IMG/VR virus record: IMGVR_UViG_3300030329_004483 | Span: 988-39,997 of that record | Reading direction: 5' to 3' (one strand) | From: a virus | DNA: 39,010 bases | In this document: positions 31,840 through 39,010 of the stretch, one piece after another | Layout of the letters: every line of letters begins with the position of its first letter | Position numbering within the stretch: the first letter of the stretch is position 1 | The notes under the pieces: generated by a model | The model's database searches: none | Told to the model about the DNA's origin: nothing | What the model saw: the letters and a program-made list of their open reading frames with translations, nothing else | Translations under genes and position numbers: made by a program

Positions 31840-33516
31840 ATGAAAGGGAGATTTTGGAAAGACTGTTGTGCGGAGGACGAAAATTGCAAGGACTGCATTG
31901 CCCACGACAATAAGACGATACGCTACGCGAGGGAAATTATAGATTGGCACATAACCCGCGCCAGCTCACCAGAGCCGGGTTCCGCCTTCCCCGACGCACC
32001 GCGATGTGTAGACTGGGCCAGGGAGTACTATGGGTCCAAGGGCGTGGACGTCCATGGACATCAATGCTTTGACGCTGATCTAATTGATTGCGATCGTCAC
32101 TTTCAAAGTTTATCGAGTTTGTTGACGGATGGGCAATTCGCTCAGTTTCAGGACGACCCGGACGGGTTCATAGAATCCAACCTTGCACAGTTAAATGAGC
32201 TTCTTACGGAGCATTATTCCTGCATGTTTTGGAAAACCGCCATTAGATGCACCACCGGTAAGTGCCTGGGCCCCGGTGGATATTGTCGGTCGGATCATGC
32301 TTGGGAGCCGGGAACATCTGGAGGGGGTGGGATATACCACAACCCCGAATGGGTAACGGACGAGCCCCTAGGTGTGGGCCCCCCGGTGTCGGCCGCTCCA
32401 TCGGAACCCGGCGGGGCGTCGGGGTGCAAGACCTGGGCCATCGACGCGATACTGCCGAATGGTTTTTTTCAAAGCTCCAAATGCCAAGCGTGCGATCAGT
32501 TAAATGGTGCGGCCATTAGGCTAGGACTCGCCGAGCGTCTTATGCCGCACGCGGGTACGTGTGCAGGGTGGAGTGAGTGGGGGGGGACCATCGCGGTGGA
32601 CCCCAGCGACGAAACACAAACCGTTCAGATGTGGGGAAAGGGGTCTCAAATCAGCTACCACAATTACACGAAGTGCGGGACCACTATGCCGGTGGCGACG
32701 GCGTGCATCCCAAGAATTTGCGATCTGGAAGATGCAGGTGAGAGATGGGGGTGGTGGCCATATAGCCAGTTCGACGAAGACGCCGGTTTTGATTATTGGC
32801 TGCCCGGTGAGGATCCATCGGTTGACCCGCCACATAAGTCAGGGGGGTGGATCGGAGAATATGTGTCATGGCCTGTTGAGAGATGGGTCGATCTCGTGGT
32901 CACTCTTCATGTCGGCTGCAATGATGAAGACAAGGAAATTGTGGCCTACGAGGTAGGCGGCGAGCAGTTTAAAGAGGAAGTCAAGGCTGGCACCTGCAAT
33001 ATGTGCCTGAGTGTAGGGCTGTGGACTGGCAACGATAGCTTCTTTATGAACCAGACCCCAGAGATGAGGGACATAGCGAACATGTCATGGTGGAGAAAGC
33101 CCAATGTCGGAGGGGGATTTGGATTTAAGGAAAAACTTCCGATTTACTATCGTGATGAAAATGGAGAACTCGTGCCGATGAGGTTCACGGATGAAGGCAA
33201 CTGGATGTGGGGGGCGGAGTATAACCACAACCATCATGGGATAATGAGCCAAACGTGGCAATGGCATTCAAGCAATGTTAAGCCGGGTGAAACCCATGAG
33301 CTAGAGCCGTCTTTTTATTATGACAATTGCTTTAGGTCTGCCGCAGATTGGGATAGTGCGTTTATTCAATGCGCGGACGACGAGGCGATGTGTGGTCCCA
33401 GGTTCGGTGGTAGCGGTGGTGCCCAATTCGGCGCGGTTCCAAAAACTTCCCAGGCCGGCCCGATGACGGGCGCCCCACCGGTGACTATTAGCTGGGTTCC
33501 AGCGGGAGGAGGGTGA
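31840..33516 (+). CDS. Cysteine-rich late protein, unknown
   Basis: 558 residues with CGGAG before the ATG. It contains 24 cysteines (about 4%), several in pairs (KDCCAEDENC, CKDC, KCQAC, CNMC). The middle and C-terminal parts are Trp/Gly/His-rich (FTDEGNWMWGAEYNHNHHGI). There is no signal peptide. A cysteine content this high is unusual for a phage tail protein and suggests metal clusters or oxidised disulfides in the virion. A role as fibre or tip protein is inferred only from position at the end of the tail cluster. Confidence 0.7.
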   Translation: MKGRFWKDCCAEDENCKDCIAHDNKTIRYAREIIDWHITRASSPEPGSAFPDAPRCVDWAREYYGSKGVDVHGHQCFDADLIDCDRHFQSLSSLLTDGQFAQFQDDPDGFIESNLAQLNELLTEHYSCMFWKTAIRCTTGKCLGPGGYCRSDHAWEPGTSGGGGIYHNPEWVTDEPLGVGPPVSAAPSEPGGASGCKTWAIDAILPNGFFQSSKCQACDQLNGAAIRLGLAERLMPHAGTCAGWSEWGGTIAVDPSDETQTVQMWGKGSQISYHNYTKCGTTMPVATACIPRICDLEDAGERWGWWPYSQFDEDAGFDYWLPGEDPSVDPPHKSGGWIGEYVSWPVERWVDLVVTLHVGCNDEDKEIVAYEVGGEQFKEEVKAGTCNMCLSVGLWTGNDSFFMNQTPEMRDIANMSWWRKPNVGGGFGFKEKLPIYYRDENGELVPMRFTDEGNWMWGAEYNHNHHGIMSQTWQWHSSNVKPGETHELEPSFYYDNCFRSAADWDSAFIQCADDEAMCGPRFGGSGGAQFGAVPKTSQAGPMTGAPPVTISWVPAGGG

Positions 33517-33519
33517 GCA

Positions 33520-33831
33520 ATGCCTCCAAATGGTACGTGTCATCTGAGGGTGGTGGCAGAGAATCGCGCTGCGTGCATGTACTGCGGGCAAGTTATCTAC
33601 ACGGCCGGGGGTCGGCTTCCGTGGGTGTCATGCCCCGCCGCTGGTAGCGGTGCCGGCACCGTAGTGTCGAAGATCCTGGCGGCCGTAGGATTGTCGAAGG
33701 CCCGGTATTTCCGGATCAAGAGGTGGCTGTTCCCCCAGGCTAGACGTGGGTGTGGTTGCGCGAGTCGCGAGATCAAAATGAATCAGTGGTCTAATATGCT
33801 TACCCGGCTTTTCCGCCGACTCTTTCGATGA
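33520..33831 (+). CDS. Small zinc-finger-like protein
   Basis: 103 residues with a strong GGAGGA ribosome binding site in the end of the previous gene. It has cysteines in CHLR, ACMYCG and SCP, plus a C-terminal GCGCASREIKMNQWSNML. The combination of an N-terminal CxxC and a CGC-plus-helix end is one I associate with hypothetical proteins of planctomycete prophages. Basic C-terminus. The stop overlaps the next start (ATGA). Confidence 0.68.
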   Translation: MPPNGTCHLRVVAENRAACMYCGQVIYTAGGRLPWVSCPAAGSGAGTVVSKILAAVGLSKARYFRIKRWLFPQARRGCGCASREIKMNQWSNMLTRLFRRLFR

Positions 33832-34151
33832 CCAGCCGGCCGGGACCGCGTGCCAGAGAGACAGCTTGGAGCGAGTACCTGGCGCAGCGATGGGGTGGGG
33901 TGTCAGAGGTTCGACTCCCAGACGGTTCCCGGTGCGACATTGTCACCGGGTCGACGTGCTGGGAGGTCGAGTGGCCAAAAAAGTGGCCCGAGGCGATCGG
34001 ACAATCTATCTGGTATTCTATCGCGGCCGGAAAGTTGCCGGGGGTGTGCCTTTTGCTCCGGCGGAAGTCGACCGAATCCCTGTATGTTGCGCGGTGTGGT
34101 GCGGTGTGCCGAGAGACAGGCATTCGATTCCGGACAGTGGTCACCCGGTAG
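33828..34151 (+). CDS. PD-(D/E)XK-type nuclease-like protein
   Basis: 107 residues. The segment RCDIVTGSTCWEVEWPKKWP then EAIGQSIWYSIAAGK fits a restriction-endonuclease core: D in CDI, E-V-E followed by KK, and a helix with a conserved Gln (IGQ). Size is near the minimum for the fold. Such small nucleases occur in phage genomes and may resolve or trim DNA. It is the last plus-strand gene before the convergent minus-strand operon. Domain call moderate; substrate unknown. Confidence 0.68.
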   Translation: MTSRPGPRARETAWSEYLAQRWGGVSEVRLPDGSRCDIVTGSTCWEVEWPKKWPEAIGQSIWYSIAAGKLPGVCLLLRRKSTESLYVARCGAVCRETGIRFRTVVTR

Positions 34152-34158
34152 GGCCGGG

Positions 34159-34440
34159 CTAGACGCCGCACCTGGGGTTCCCGACCGTTCCCCGTGGCGG
34201 GCGCTCCGGCTCCGGATCCGGCCGGCATCGGCAAGGTCCGCTCGCCGCTGGTACACTCCACCGGATCGCGCTCGCTAAGATTATCGCCGCCGCCAGTACC
34301 GCCGATGGCAGCCAATAGTCAGTGGCCGGCACTGGGGCGGCGTCGTGAGGGTGTTGGCACTGCGCTACGGGGCGAGTGTCTGGTCGGTCGTCGGAGCACC
34401 GCAGCTCGGTCAGTATCGCCGCGAATTCTTCACGGGTCAT
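34159..34440 (-). CDS. Single-pass membrane protein, proline-rich tail
   Basis: 93 residues. The ATG lies inside the end of the secreted coiled-coil gene (11-base overlap). Residues ~43-61 form one transmembrane helix (WLPSAVLAAAIILASAIRW). The tail is rich in Pro, Arg and Cys (CRCRPDPEPERPPRG). It ends seven bases from the convergent plus-strand gene. Possible holin or membrane effector; not recognisable by sequence. Plus-strand frames opposite it look like shadows. Confidence 0.55.
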   Translation of the reverse strand: MTREEFAAILTELRCSDDRPDTRPVAQCQHPHDAAPVPATDYWLPSAVLAAAIILASAIRWSVPAASGPCRCRPDPEPERPPRGTVGNPRCGV

Positions 34441-35005
34441 TGTCAGACCCCGCCACCCTTGCGGTTTTTACGGGATCGGTACCGTTCGATTCCTTGCCTG
34501 CATTTCGACCTCCCGACCTCACACTCACATGCGTATGTTGCATGTAGTCCGTTTCTGCATATCCCGGACCCGTCGCACAGGTTGAACTCGCACCCGGTGA
34601 CGGGCCGGCTAGCAGGTTTACGCGGTGGATCCTCGTCGGCCATGCGTTGGTGTTCCATGTCATTTCTTCCCCGTAATAGTTCACTGTTATCTCGCCCGCA
34701 TCCAATTCCAGGGACAGGGTAGCGCCGGCACTGATTCGGTAGGCGCTGCCATTGATTGATATGGTGCGGGGCTCACAGTCAGATTGATTGTGTATGTCGA
34801 TCCTGCACTTTTCCGATCTGTTGAGGACCGACTCCAGGTGGTCGATCCTTGCCCGCATCCTGGACATGATTTCGACCATCTTTTTCTCGCGGTCTGCCAT
34901 TTGCCTCACGCGCGCATCGAGGTCCTGTATCAGGGCTGTCACTGCCGTCGCGCTAGGCGTCCCGAGAGGAGTCGACGCGACCACCATCATCAGGATGCTA
35001 ACCAT
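34430..35005 (-). CDS. Secreted coiled-coil protein with C-terminal beta domain
   Basis: 191 residues. A hydrophobic N-terminus (MVSILMMVVASTPLGTPSA) is a likely export signal, though it lacks N-terminal basic residues. A coiled coil follows (~25-62, LIQDLDARVRQMADREKKM). Then comes a small beta domain (~68-125, RTISINGSAYRISAGATLSL and later GEITVNYYGEEM), and an Asp/Asn/Gly-rich tail. The same signal-plus-coiled-coil layout occurs at 3168 and 3666 on the other strand. Its start overlaps the stop of the 34998 gene by 8 bases. Role unknown. Confidence 0.65.
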   Translation of the reverse strand: MVSILMMVVASTPLGTPSATAVTALIQDLDARVRQMADREKKMVEIMSRMRARIDHLESVLNRSEKCRIDIHNQSDCEPRTISINGSAYRISAGATLSLELDAGEITVNYYGEEMTWNTNAWPTRIHRVNLLAGPSPGASSTCATGPGYAETDYMQHTHVSVRSGGRNAGKESNGTDPVKTARVAGSDNDP

Positions 35006-35255
35006 TTGTCTTGACCGTCTTCACCTTGACGTCGCGCGTTGATGCCAGATAGACCATCTGGTCCGCGTACATGTATCGGCGCTGGCCGTGCTGGAGCATC
35101 AAATCCATGAGTTCCTGGCGTGATTCCTTCTCGGATTTTTGGACCAGCATCCTCCGGTTTCGGTTTTCGCAATATCTAGCCGCTGCCTTCTCGATCTCCG
35201 GGATCACTTTATGAGTCATGTCGTCTTTTAAATATCGCACCTCGGAATTATCCAT
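34998..35255 (-). CDS. Small helical phage protein of the recombination operon
   Basis: 85 residues with a strong AAGGAGAG ribosome binding site. A charged helix (VIPEIEKAAARYCENRNRRM ... SEKESRQELMDLMLQHG) is followed by a short strand pair (YMYADQMVYLAS ... DVKVKTVK). This layout is common for small proteins near phage recombination genes, some with Gam-like helices, but I cannot assign one. It is coupled by overlap to the downstream secreted protein gene. Confidence 0.7.
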   Translation of the reverse strand: MDNSEVRYLKDDMTHKVIPEIEKAAARYCENRNRRMLVQKSEKESRQELMDLMLQHGQRRYMYADQMVYLASTRDVKVKTVKTNG

Positions 35256-35285
35256 CGCTCTCTCCTTTTTGATATTGTGGTTAAA

Positions 35286-35684
35286 TTACTCTTGGGCCCT
35301 TTCAGGCTTTTCCTCGCGGTCTGACAGGTCAAACCCCGCATCGCGCATCAGGGCCTCCAATGCCGCTCCTGCCGACACCCCTGTTGCCTCTTCGATGACC
35401 TCGGCGCATGTCGATAAAGCATCGTTGACATCATCCACCAGGATGTACATCGCCTCATCCAGCATAATGTTCATCGCTTCTCTATCACCGTCGCACTGGA
35501 TCGCATACCGCACTTTGTCCCAGACATCCGGAGGTACGCCATCCACCGCGCCTATGCGGTGGAGGAACAACCTGGATGGTATTGCGGATAGTAATGTTTG
35601 GTACTCACGCACCAGCGAGAGAAGTTTGGGGGCAGCCGCGATCAGTCTCGCGTCGGCCTGCTCGATTGACAGGGTTTCACTCAT
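35286..35684 (-). CDS. Small phage protein with RLIAAAPKLL motif
   Basis: 132 residues with GGAGGAT before the ATG, which lies inside the end of the RuvC-like gene. The N-terminus DARLIAAAPKLLSLVREYQ carries the 'N/DARLIAAAPdLL' helix seen in many phage accessory proteins of unknown role. The rest is acidic and helical. Found typically in early operons; no enzymatic function is known to me. Confidence 0.75.
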   Translation of the reverse strand: MSETLSIEQADARLIAAAPKLLSLVREYQTLLSAIPSRLFLHRIGAVDGVPPDVWDKVRYAIQCDGDREAMNIMLDEAMYILVDDVNDALSTCAEVIEEATGVSAGAALEALMRDAGFDLSDREEKPERAQE

Positions 35685-36141
35685 CTGACGATCCTCCTTT
35701 TTGATGCTGATAGTACCTCAGGATTGCGACCGCGTCGGCGGTATTGTGGTCCGTCACGTCGATCCCCCAGCCACGCACGGCCTCAACCATGTCCTCTTTA
35801 GTGGCGCGGCCATTTCCGGTAGTCCACTTTTTCAGGGTCGCCGGATTGACCTCAGTGATCGGTATGTTCTTCATCGCTCCTACCATGTGGACGGGCGCGG
35901 ACATCTGAATCTGTCGAGACGCCCCGCGCATGTTCTTGGAGTGAATCATCGCAGCCTCCAGGACTATGTCAGTGACCCCCTCGCTGATGATCGCTTCACT
36001 CACCAGATGATACAGGTGTATCATCTTGTCCCCATGCAGACCGACCAGTTTCCACAGTCCGTGATTCCCTAGTGCTGGATGGGCATGGTACGGCGCCGTC
36101 GCCCACCCCGTTGCGCTCGCCACGTCCAGCGCTAATATCAT
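35677..36141 (-). CDS. RuvC-like Holliday junction resolvase
   Basis: 154 residues. RNase H-fold resolvase motifs are present: first strand MILALDVASATG with D6, VLEAA with E62, and the C-terminal acidic pair in DHNTADAVAI (D131, D136). The basic segment LKKWTTGNGRATKEDM matches the loop and helix before the last acidic motif in RuvC. Phage RuvC-like enzymes cut branched DNA before packaging. It starts by ATGA overlap with CsrA and sits in a recombination operon with RecT and YqaJ. Confidence 0.88.
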   Translation of the reverse strand: MILALDVASATGWATAPYHAHPALGNHGLWKLVGLHGDKMIHLYHLVSEAIISEGVTDIVLEAAMIHSKNMRGASRQIQMSAPVHMVGAMKNIPITEVNPATLKKWTTGNGRATKEDMVEAVRGWGIDVTDHNTADAVAILRYYQHQKGGSSDE

Positions 36142-36317
36142 TCTTTAGAGTCCTCCTTTGTGTCGATCTCGGATCGAATGATTTTCACGTCGTCCGGTGC
36201 TTCGATGCCGACCCGGACAGACCGGCCCCGATGCGACATGATGGTGAGTTCGCAGACCTTGTCACCGCCCAAGTAGAGATTGATAGATTCATTTGGCAAT
36301 CGCGTCAAAATTAGCAT
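36138..36317 (-). CDS. csrA: CsrA/RsmA-type RNA-binding translational regulator
   Basis: 59 residues from ATG 36317 with ACGGAGGT upstream; a longer upstream frame was not used because the family starts exactly here. The sequence MLILTRLPNESINL then VRVGIEAPDDVKIIR matches the CsrA family (MLILTRRVGE ... VRIGVNAP). R6 corresponds to a conserved RNA-contact residue of strand 1; R48 is the likely equivalent of E. coli R44. CsrA dimers bind GGA motifs in 5' untranslated mRNA and alter translation or stability. A phage copy could redirect host metabolism or time early and late phage translation. Confidence 0.93.
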   Translation of the reverse strand: MLILTRLPNESINLYLGGDKVCELTIMSHRGRSVRVGIEAPDDVKIIRSEIDTKEDSKE

Positions 36318-36894
36318 GATGTACCTCCGTGGCTGGTGTTGTGGATCCCCCGATCTCCGGACGCGACGACGGGACGCGCGCGATCGCTGGGGGGTCACAC
36401 CCGATCGCGTTGTTGTTCCGCTCATGTATTCCTGGGTGATGTCGCTTCGTCCCAGGATCCCCAGCGTCGACTAATGACGAGTAAGACCGGGCGAGTTGCC
36501 GGAGAATGAAGCGATCCAGCTCATCCAGGGGTGCCGACGCTACGCGCACCCATCCGCCTTCCAGCTCGATCGCGCGATTTATCAGCGGGTCCTGGAACCA
36601 CACCGATTTGTAGGGTCCGAGGCCCGTGATCGCTCGCCGGATGTCGGACACCGCGTAAAGGGCGCGGGCGTCTGCCGTTAGCTCGCCCGCCATCCTCCGT
36701 AGCTCGGATGGACGAGGCATATGCTCACATTCGCGGATCGCCCGCGCCGCAGCGGTCTCGATGTCGGATTGGTCCAGGTCTCGCAGGCCGATCCAGTACG
36801 CCAAGAACATCGGCTCGTCGACTGCTCTCGACGGGGCAAGGCCCGCTGCGAGCAACTGGATCGTCTGGCAAAATCTCTCAGTTGGCTTGGTCAT
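36289..36894 (-). CDS. Probable replication-associated protein (DUF6475-like)
   Basis: 201 residues. The pattern RFCQTIQLLAAGLAPSRAVD ... FLAYWIGLRDLDQSDIETAA ... ECEHMPRPSELRRMAG resembles small phage proteins near replication genes: 'YW.aL.dL....v..A......c..mP.p.el'. The C-terminal ~60 residues are low in pattern and extend 29 bases over the CsrA start, whose ribosome binding site they include. Helicase-loader type function is possible but only inferred. Confidence 0.65.
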   Translation of the reverse strand: MTKPTERFCQTIQLLAAGLAPSRAVDEPMFLAYWIGLRDLDQSDIETAAARAIRECEHMPRPSELRRMAGELTADARALYAVSDIRRAITGLGPYKSVWFQDPLINRAIELEGGWVRVASAPLDELDRFILRQLARSYSSLVDAGDPGTKRHHPGIHERNNNAIGCDPPAIARVPSSRPEIGGSTTPATEVHHANFDAIAK

Positions 36895-36904
36895 GCAAGT
36901 ATCC

Positions 36905-37405
36905 TCAATAGGGGATCTTTTCCGGGTCCACGGCCACCGGTTCCGATTCCGAAAATCTCTCCAGGAATCGCTCGGCAGCGCGCTGTGATCTCTGAGTGTT
37001 CGGCGTAAGGCACGCCCCGGAGCTGTCCCGCGCTAGGTCTAAAAACTGGTCGACCTTGTCGGAATTCCGAAAAATCAGCTCAATGCTCTGATACTTTCTG
37101 TGCTCGTCGTTTTCGCCGCAGTGGAATGGCGAGCCGTGACATCCATCCACTGCTAGCTTCAAGTCTTCAACAGAGTATCCCTCTCGAAGCCGGGCGCGAA
37201 CCTTGTCTTTCGCCGCGCGGCCGGGCCGCGACTGCGGATGAAAAGACACATAGTGCGCCAGCACCTCCGCGATTTCTGAAGAGAAACTAGGAGCCTTCTC
37301 CTTCTTCTCCTTCTTCTTCGATGTGTCCGGCTCCACGCGCACATTGTCGACAGCTCCGTCAACTGAGACCTCGATCCGTAGGACGATTTCGACTAAACGC
37401 CTCAT
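36905..37405 (-). CDS. Replication-type conserved phage protein
   Basis: 166 residues from ATG 37405 behind CGGAGGT; an earlier ATG at 37432 lacks this. The N-terminal 45 residues include a Lys/Glu tract. Residues ~48-130 carry VLAHYVSFHP then KVRARLREGYSVEDLKLAVD and YQSIELIFRNSDKVDQFLDL. This matches the phage replication C-terminal pattern 'i..rL.eGy..eDlk.aid ... ylrp.tlFr...kfe.yl'. Its coupling after RecT supports a DNA replication role. Confidence 0.7.
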   Translation of the reverse strand: MRRLVEIVLRIEVSVDGAVDNVRVEPDTSKKKEKKEKAPSFSSEIAEVLAHYVSFHPQSRPGRAAKDKVRARLREGYSVEDLKLAVDGCHGSPFHCGENDEHRKYQSIELIFRNSDKVDQFLDLARDSSGACLTPNTQRSQRAAERFLERFSESEPVAVDPEKIPY

Positions 37406-37406
37406 G

Positions 37407-38243
37407 TTACACCTCCGACTCAACTTTACCATCTGTCAACATATCTGTCGAGTCGGAGTTCGCGCCATCCTCCAAGCGATCTGCTAGCATGTCGAGACTC
37501 GACACGACATCAGCGGGAGCAGCAGCCTGTTGAGCCTCGATTTCGACAGCTTCCTCGCGCGCCGCGATGCTGCGCACCTCGACGGATAGTGGGATTTCTC
37601 CGCGATTGATCATGTCGCGCAGGACGGTTTTTTTTGCCATGCTTACCCAGTCGTGGTGCCACGGAGAATCCTGCTTCTTGTCATGCGCGCGGCGCCAACC
37701 ACTGCTGAATCGCTCCTTGTGTCGATCAATCTTTTTCCTGCTCCAGACTTTGCGCTGGCGACTCCCCCCGGTCATTTCGACCGAAGCGTACACATGAGTA
37801 ATGGGGTGAGACTCTCGATCTGCGTCGTCGGATGGTACGTGCTCTATGCGAGCATCGTCACCGAGCTGATACTCGAATTCGTCGCACGAATATACTTCTT
37901 CGCATGTGATGCTTAGCAGCTCACCAGACCGTCGCGCGAGCATCAAAAGGCCCTTGTATCCCACGACGAGCGTCGCCTCTCTCCCGTACGGGATCAGGTA
38001 CGCGAGGCCGAGAACTCCGTCGGGCTCCAGGCCCAATTGGGAGCACTGCACGATGCACTTGAATAGTGACTCTTGACTGCATTCTAGCAGGCGCGGATTT
38101 GCGCGTAGCGCTGTCATCGTGATCCTGATCATCCGGTCAGCATCCATGTGCGACGGCAAAGCAGAGAACAGAGTGTCCTTATGCTGCTCTAGCGCTTGCT
38201 TTATTGTCATTGATTTCTTGGATGTCGCTAAACTCCGATTCAT
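37407..38243 (-). CDS. recT: RecT single-strand annealing protein
   Basis: 278 residues. The family core is clear: FSALPSHMDADRMIRITMTA, then SLFKCIVQCSQLGLEPDG, LGLAYLIPYG, TLVVGYKGLLMLARRSG, and WSRKKIDRHKERFS with a downstream SPWHHDWVSMAKKTVLRDM. RecT anneals single strands produced by its partner exonuclease. The start overlaps the YqaJ gene's stop (ATGA). The acidic C-terminal ~50 residues (LADRLEDGANSDSTDM) resemble tails that bind SSB-type partners or replication proteins, though this is inference. Confidence 0.95.
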   Translation of the reverse strand: MNRSLATSKKSMTIKQALEQHKDTLFSALPSHMDADRMIRITMTALRANPRLLECSQESLFKCIVQCSQLGLEPDGVLGLAYLIPYGREATLVVGYKGLLMLARRSGELLSITCEEVYSCDEFEYQLGDDARIEHVPSDDADRESHPITHVYASVEMTGGSRQRKVWSRKKIDRHKERFSSGWRRAHDKKQDSPWHHDWVSMAKKTVLRDMINRGEIPLSVEVRSIAAREEAVEIEAQQAAAPADVVSSLDMLADRLEDGANSDSTDMLTDGKVESEV

Positions 38244-39010
38244 GTCCTGTCTCCTTCGTGTTGGGTGGTGAGTCGTCGGAACCTCCTGTATGTAGTCGGG
38301 TCGACAGTGTATCCGCCTCGCTGGTGCGATGTCCAGGCGAGAGTCGTCCCGTCCGCCAAACGTCCAGCTACCGAATCGCCTATCTCGGCTTTCAGCTTAT
38401 TCTCGGCCGCGCGAATCTGGTCGTCGATGGTGCGCTTCTCCTCGCGCAGGACGTCCAGACGATCTGCTAATAGAGTACAGTCAGCGCTCAGGTCGACGGT
38501 TGTCCCGTCGTCTGTCGGGTGCTGACGCGCGAGCGCCTCGCGCGTGGCATAAGATCCGTCGATCGGCGGCGGCTCCCGGCTCTCCACGCACTGCCAGAAT
38601 TCGGCCAATTTCTCCAGCATTTTCGCCTGAAACCTCTCGTTCGCCTCGACTTTTCGGACGATCGGCGTCCGACCGCCGATCAGTGCGCAGACGTATCCGT
38701 GGTGCCAACCACGCACCAGCATTTGGTGCTGCACCTGGACCTGGAATTTCAGCGGGACGCTGTTGTTGCCCCACTCCTTTCCGCGGTGCTCCCCGACGTT
38801 CTTCAGTTCGACCACTGCACGCTCCGATTCTACCTGCGCGTCAAGTGTAGCGCGCAGCCAAGGGTGGTCGTCGTGCTGGTACACCACTCGATCATGCTTG
38901 TGATGCAGAGGTCTGATGTCGAGACCGGTGGTCGTCCGGAAGATCTCGCGCAGTGCCGGCTCGATGATTTGACCGACGCGCATCTCGATGGTCGGCGCAT
39001 CGGAGTCGGG
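38240..39010 (-). CDS. YqaJ-type recombination exonuclease (5' end outside window)
   Basis: The frame is open to the right edge, so the N-terminus is cut off; the ATG at 38983 (MRVGQIIEPAL) is inside the conserved 'M..G..iEp.i' helix and nine more codons are visible before it. Nuclease signature: LRATLDAQV with the Asp, then AVVELKNVGEHRGKEWG with the E-x-K, and VQVQHQMLVRGWHHGY with the conserved Gln. It degrades one strand of a duplex to give substrate for RecT. C-terminal ~80 residues form a charged coiled coil, as in other family members. Confidence 0.9.
   Translation of the reverse strand, partial: PDSDAPTIEMRVGQIIEPALREIFRTTTGLDIRPLHHKHDRVVYQHDDHPWLRATLDAQVESERAVVELKNVGEHRGKEWGNNSVPLKFQVQVQHQMLVRGWHHGYVCALIGGRTPIVRKVEANERFQAKMLEKLAEFWQCVESREPPPIDGSYATREALARQHPTDDGTTVDLSADCTLLADRLDVLREEKRTIDDQIRAAENKLKAEIGDSVAGRLADGTTLAWTSHQRGGYTVDPTTYRRFRRLTTQHEGDRT

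Noticed and set aside
34143-34157. Possible bidirectional terminator at the convergent junction
   Set aside because: Only a ~5-bp CCCGG/CCGGG stem is present and no T tract follows on either strand.
34194-34722. Overlapping plus-strand frames (34194-34547, 34345-34722) opposite the minus-strand operon end
   Set aside because: They lie against two translationally coupled minus-strand genes that show a signal peptide, a coiled coil and a membrane helix; the plus-strand products are Arg/Ser/Pro-rich and lack starts with ribosome binding sites.
1-39010. CRISPR arrays, tRNA or rRNA genes, insertion sequences
   Set aside because: No spaced short repeats, cloverleaf-like sequence, transposase frame or terminal inverted repeats were seen on reading both strands.

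Overview
The window is a piece of a tailed double-stranded DNA phage or prophage with a long-tail (siphovirus-like) gene set. Genes are packed end to end, many with ATGA, TGATG or GTGA overlaps. No integrase, repressor, tRNA or rRNA gene is visible, so whether the phage is lytic or temperate cannot be decided. The host is not stated by any single gene. Several protein types (beta-helical tail proteins with an 'NW...VP..D' motif, small zinc-binding late proteins, a protein with a CxxCH haem motif) remind me of Planctomycetes and their prophages. That is inference, held at moderate confidence.

Plus strand, 1-34151. (a) 1-4048, accessory block: two small unknown genes, a GroES-type co-chaperonin, a matrixin metalloprotease with a complete cysteine-switch motif, a membrane-anchored protein with one CxxCH motif, and a secreted coiled-coil protein. 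A strong terminator-like hairpin follows, then a second secreted coiled-coil gene interrupted by an in-frame TGA, and a tiny very basic protein. (b) 4050-6301: a lectin-like protein, a beta-helix (tailspike-like) protein and a membrane/coiled-coil protein. (c) 6291-8158: terminase small (tentative) and large subunits. (d) 8184-13582: two very large adjacent genes. The first starts with a MuF (SPP1 gp7-type) head-morphogenesis domain. Both then carry ADP-ribosyltransferase-like modules separated by a recurring ~22-residue linker. (e) 13624-20494: a BppU-like virion protein, portal, zinc-ribbon protein, prohead protease/scaffold with an (Asn-Gly)13 tract, a decoration-like protein and the major capsid protein, followed by a strong intrinsic terminator. 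(f) 20575-25810: connector and tail-completion genes, tail tube, tail assembly chaperones joined by a textbook -1 frameshift signal, and a short tape measure protein. (g) 25807-34151: distal tail, hub-like and beta-helical proteins, a 24-cysteine protein, a zinc-binding protein and a PD-(D/E)XK-like nuclease.

Minus strand, 39010-34159, read leftwards as one tightly coupled operon: YqaJ-type exonuclease (5' end outside the window), RecT annealing protein, two replication-type proteins, a CsrA RNA-binding regulator, a RuvC-like resolvase, two small phage proteins, a secreted coiled-coil protein and a single-pass membrane protein. The two transcription units converge with a 7-base gap at 34151/34159.

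The most unusual system is the modular ADP-ribosyltransferase array at 8184-13582. It is attached to a head protein and built from repeated linkers, which suggests effector cassettes loaded into the capsid and delivered with the DNA. Other points of note are the cysteine-switch metalloprotease, the phage GroES, the CsrA homologue, the complete frameshift signal at 23849-23882 and the TGA-interrupted gene at 3666-3887.
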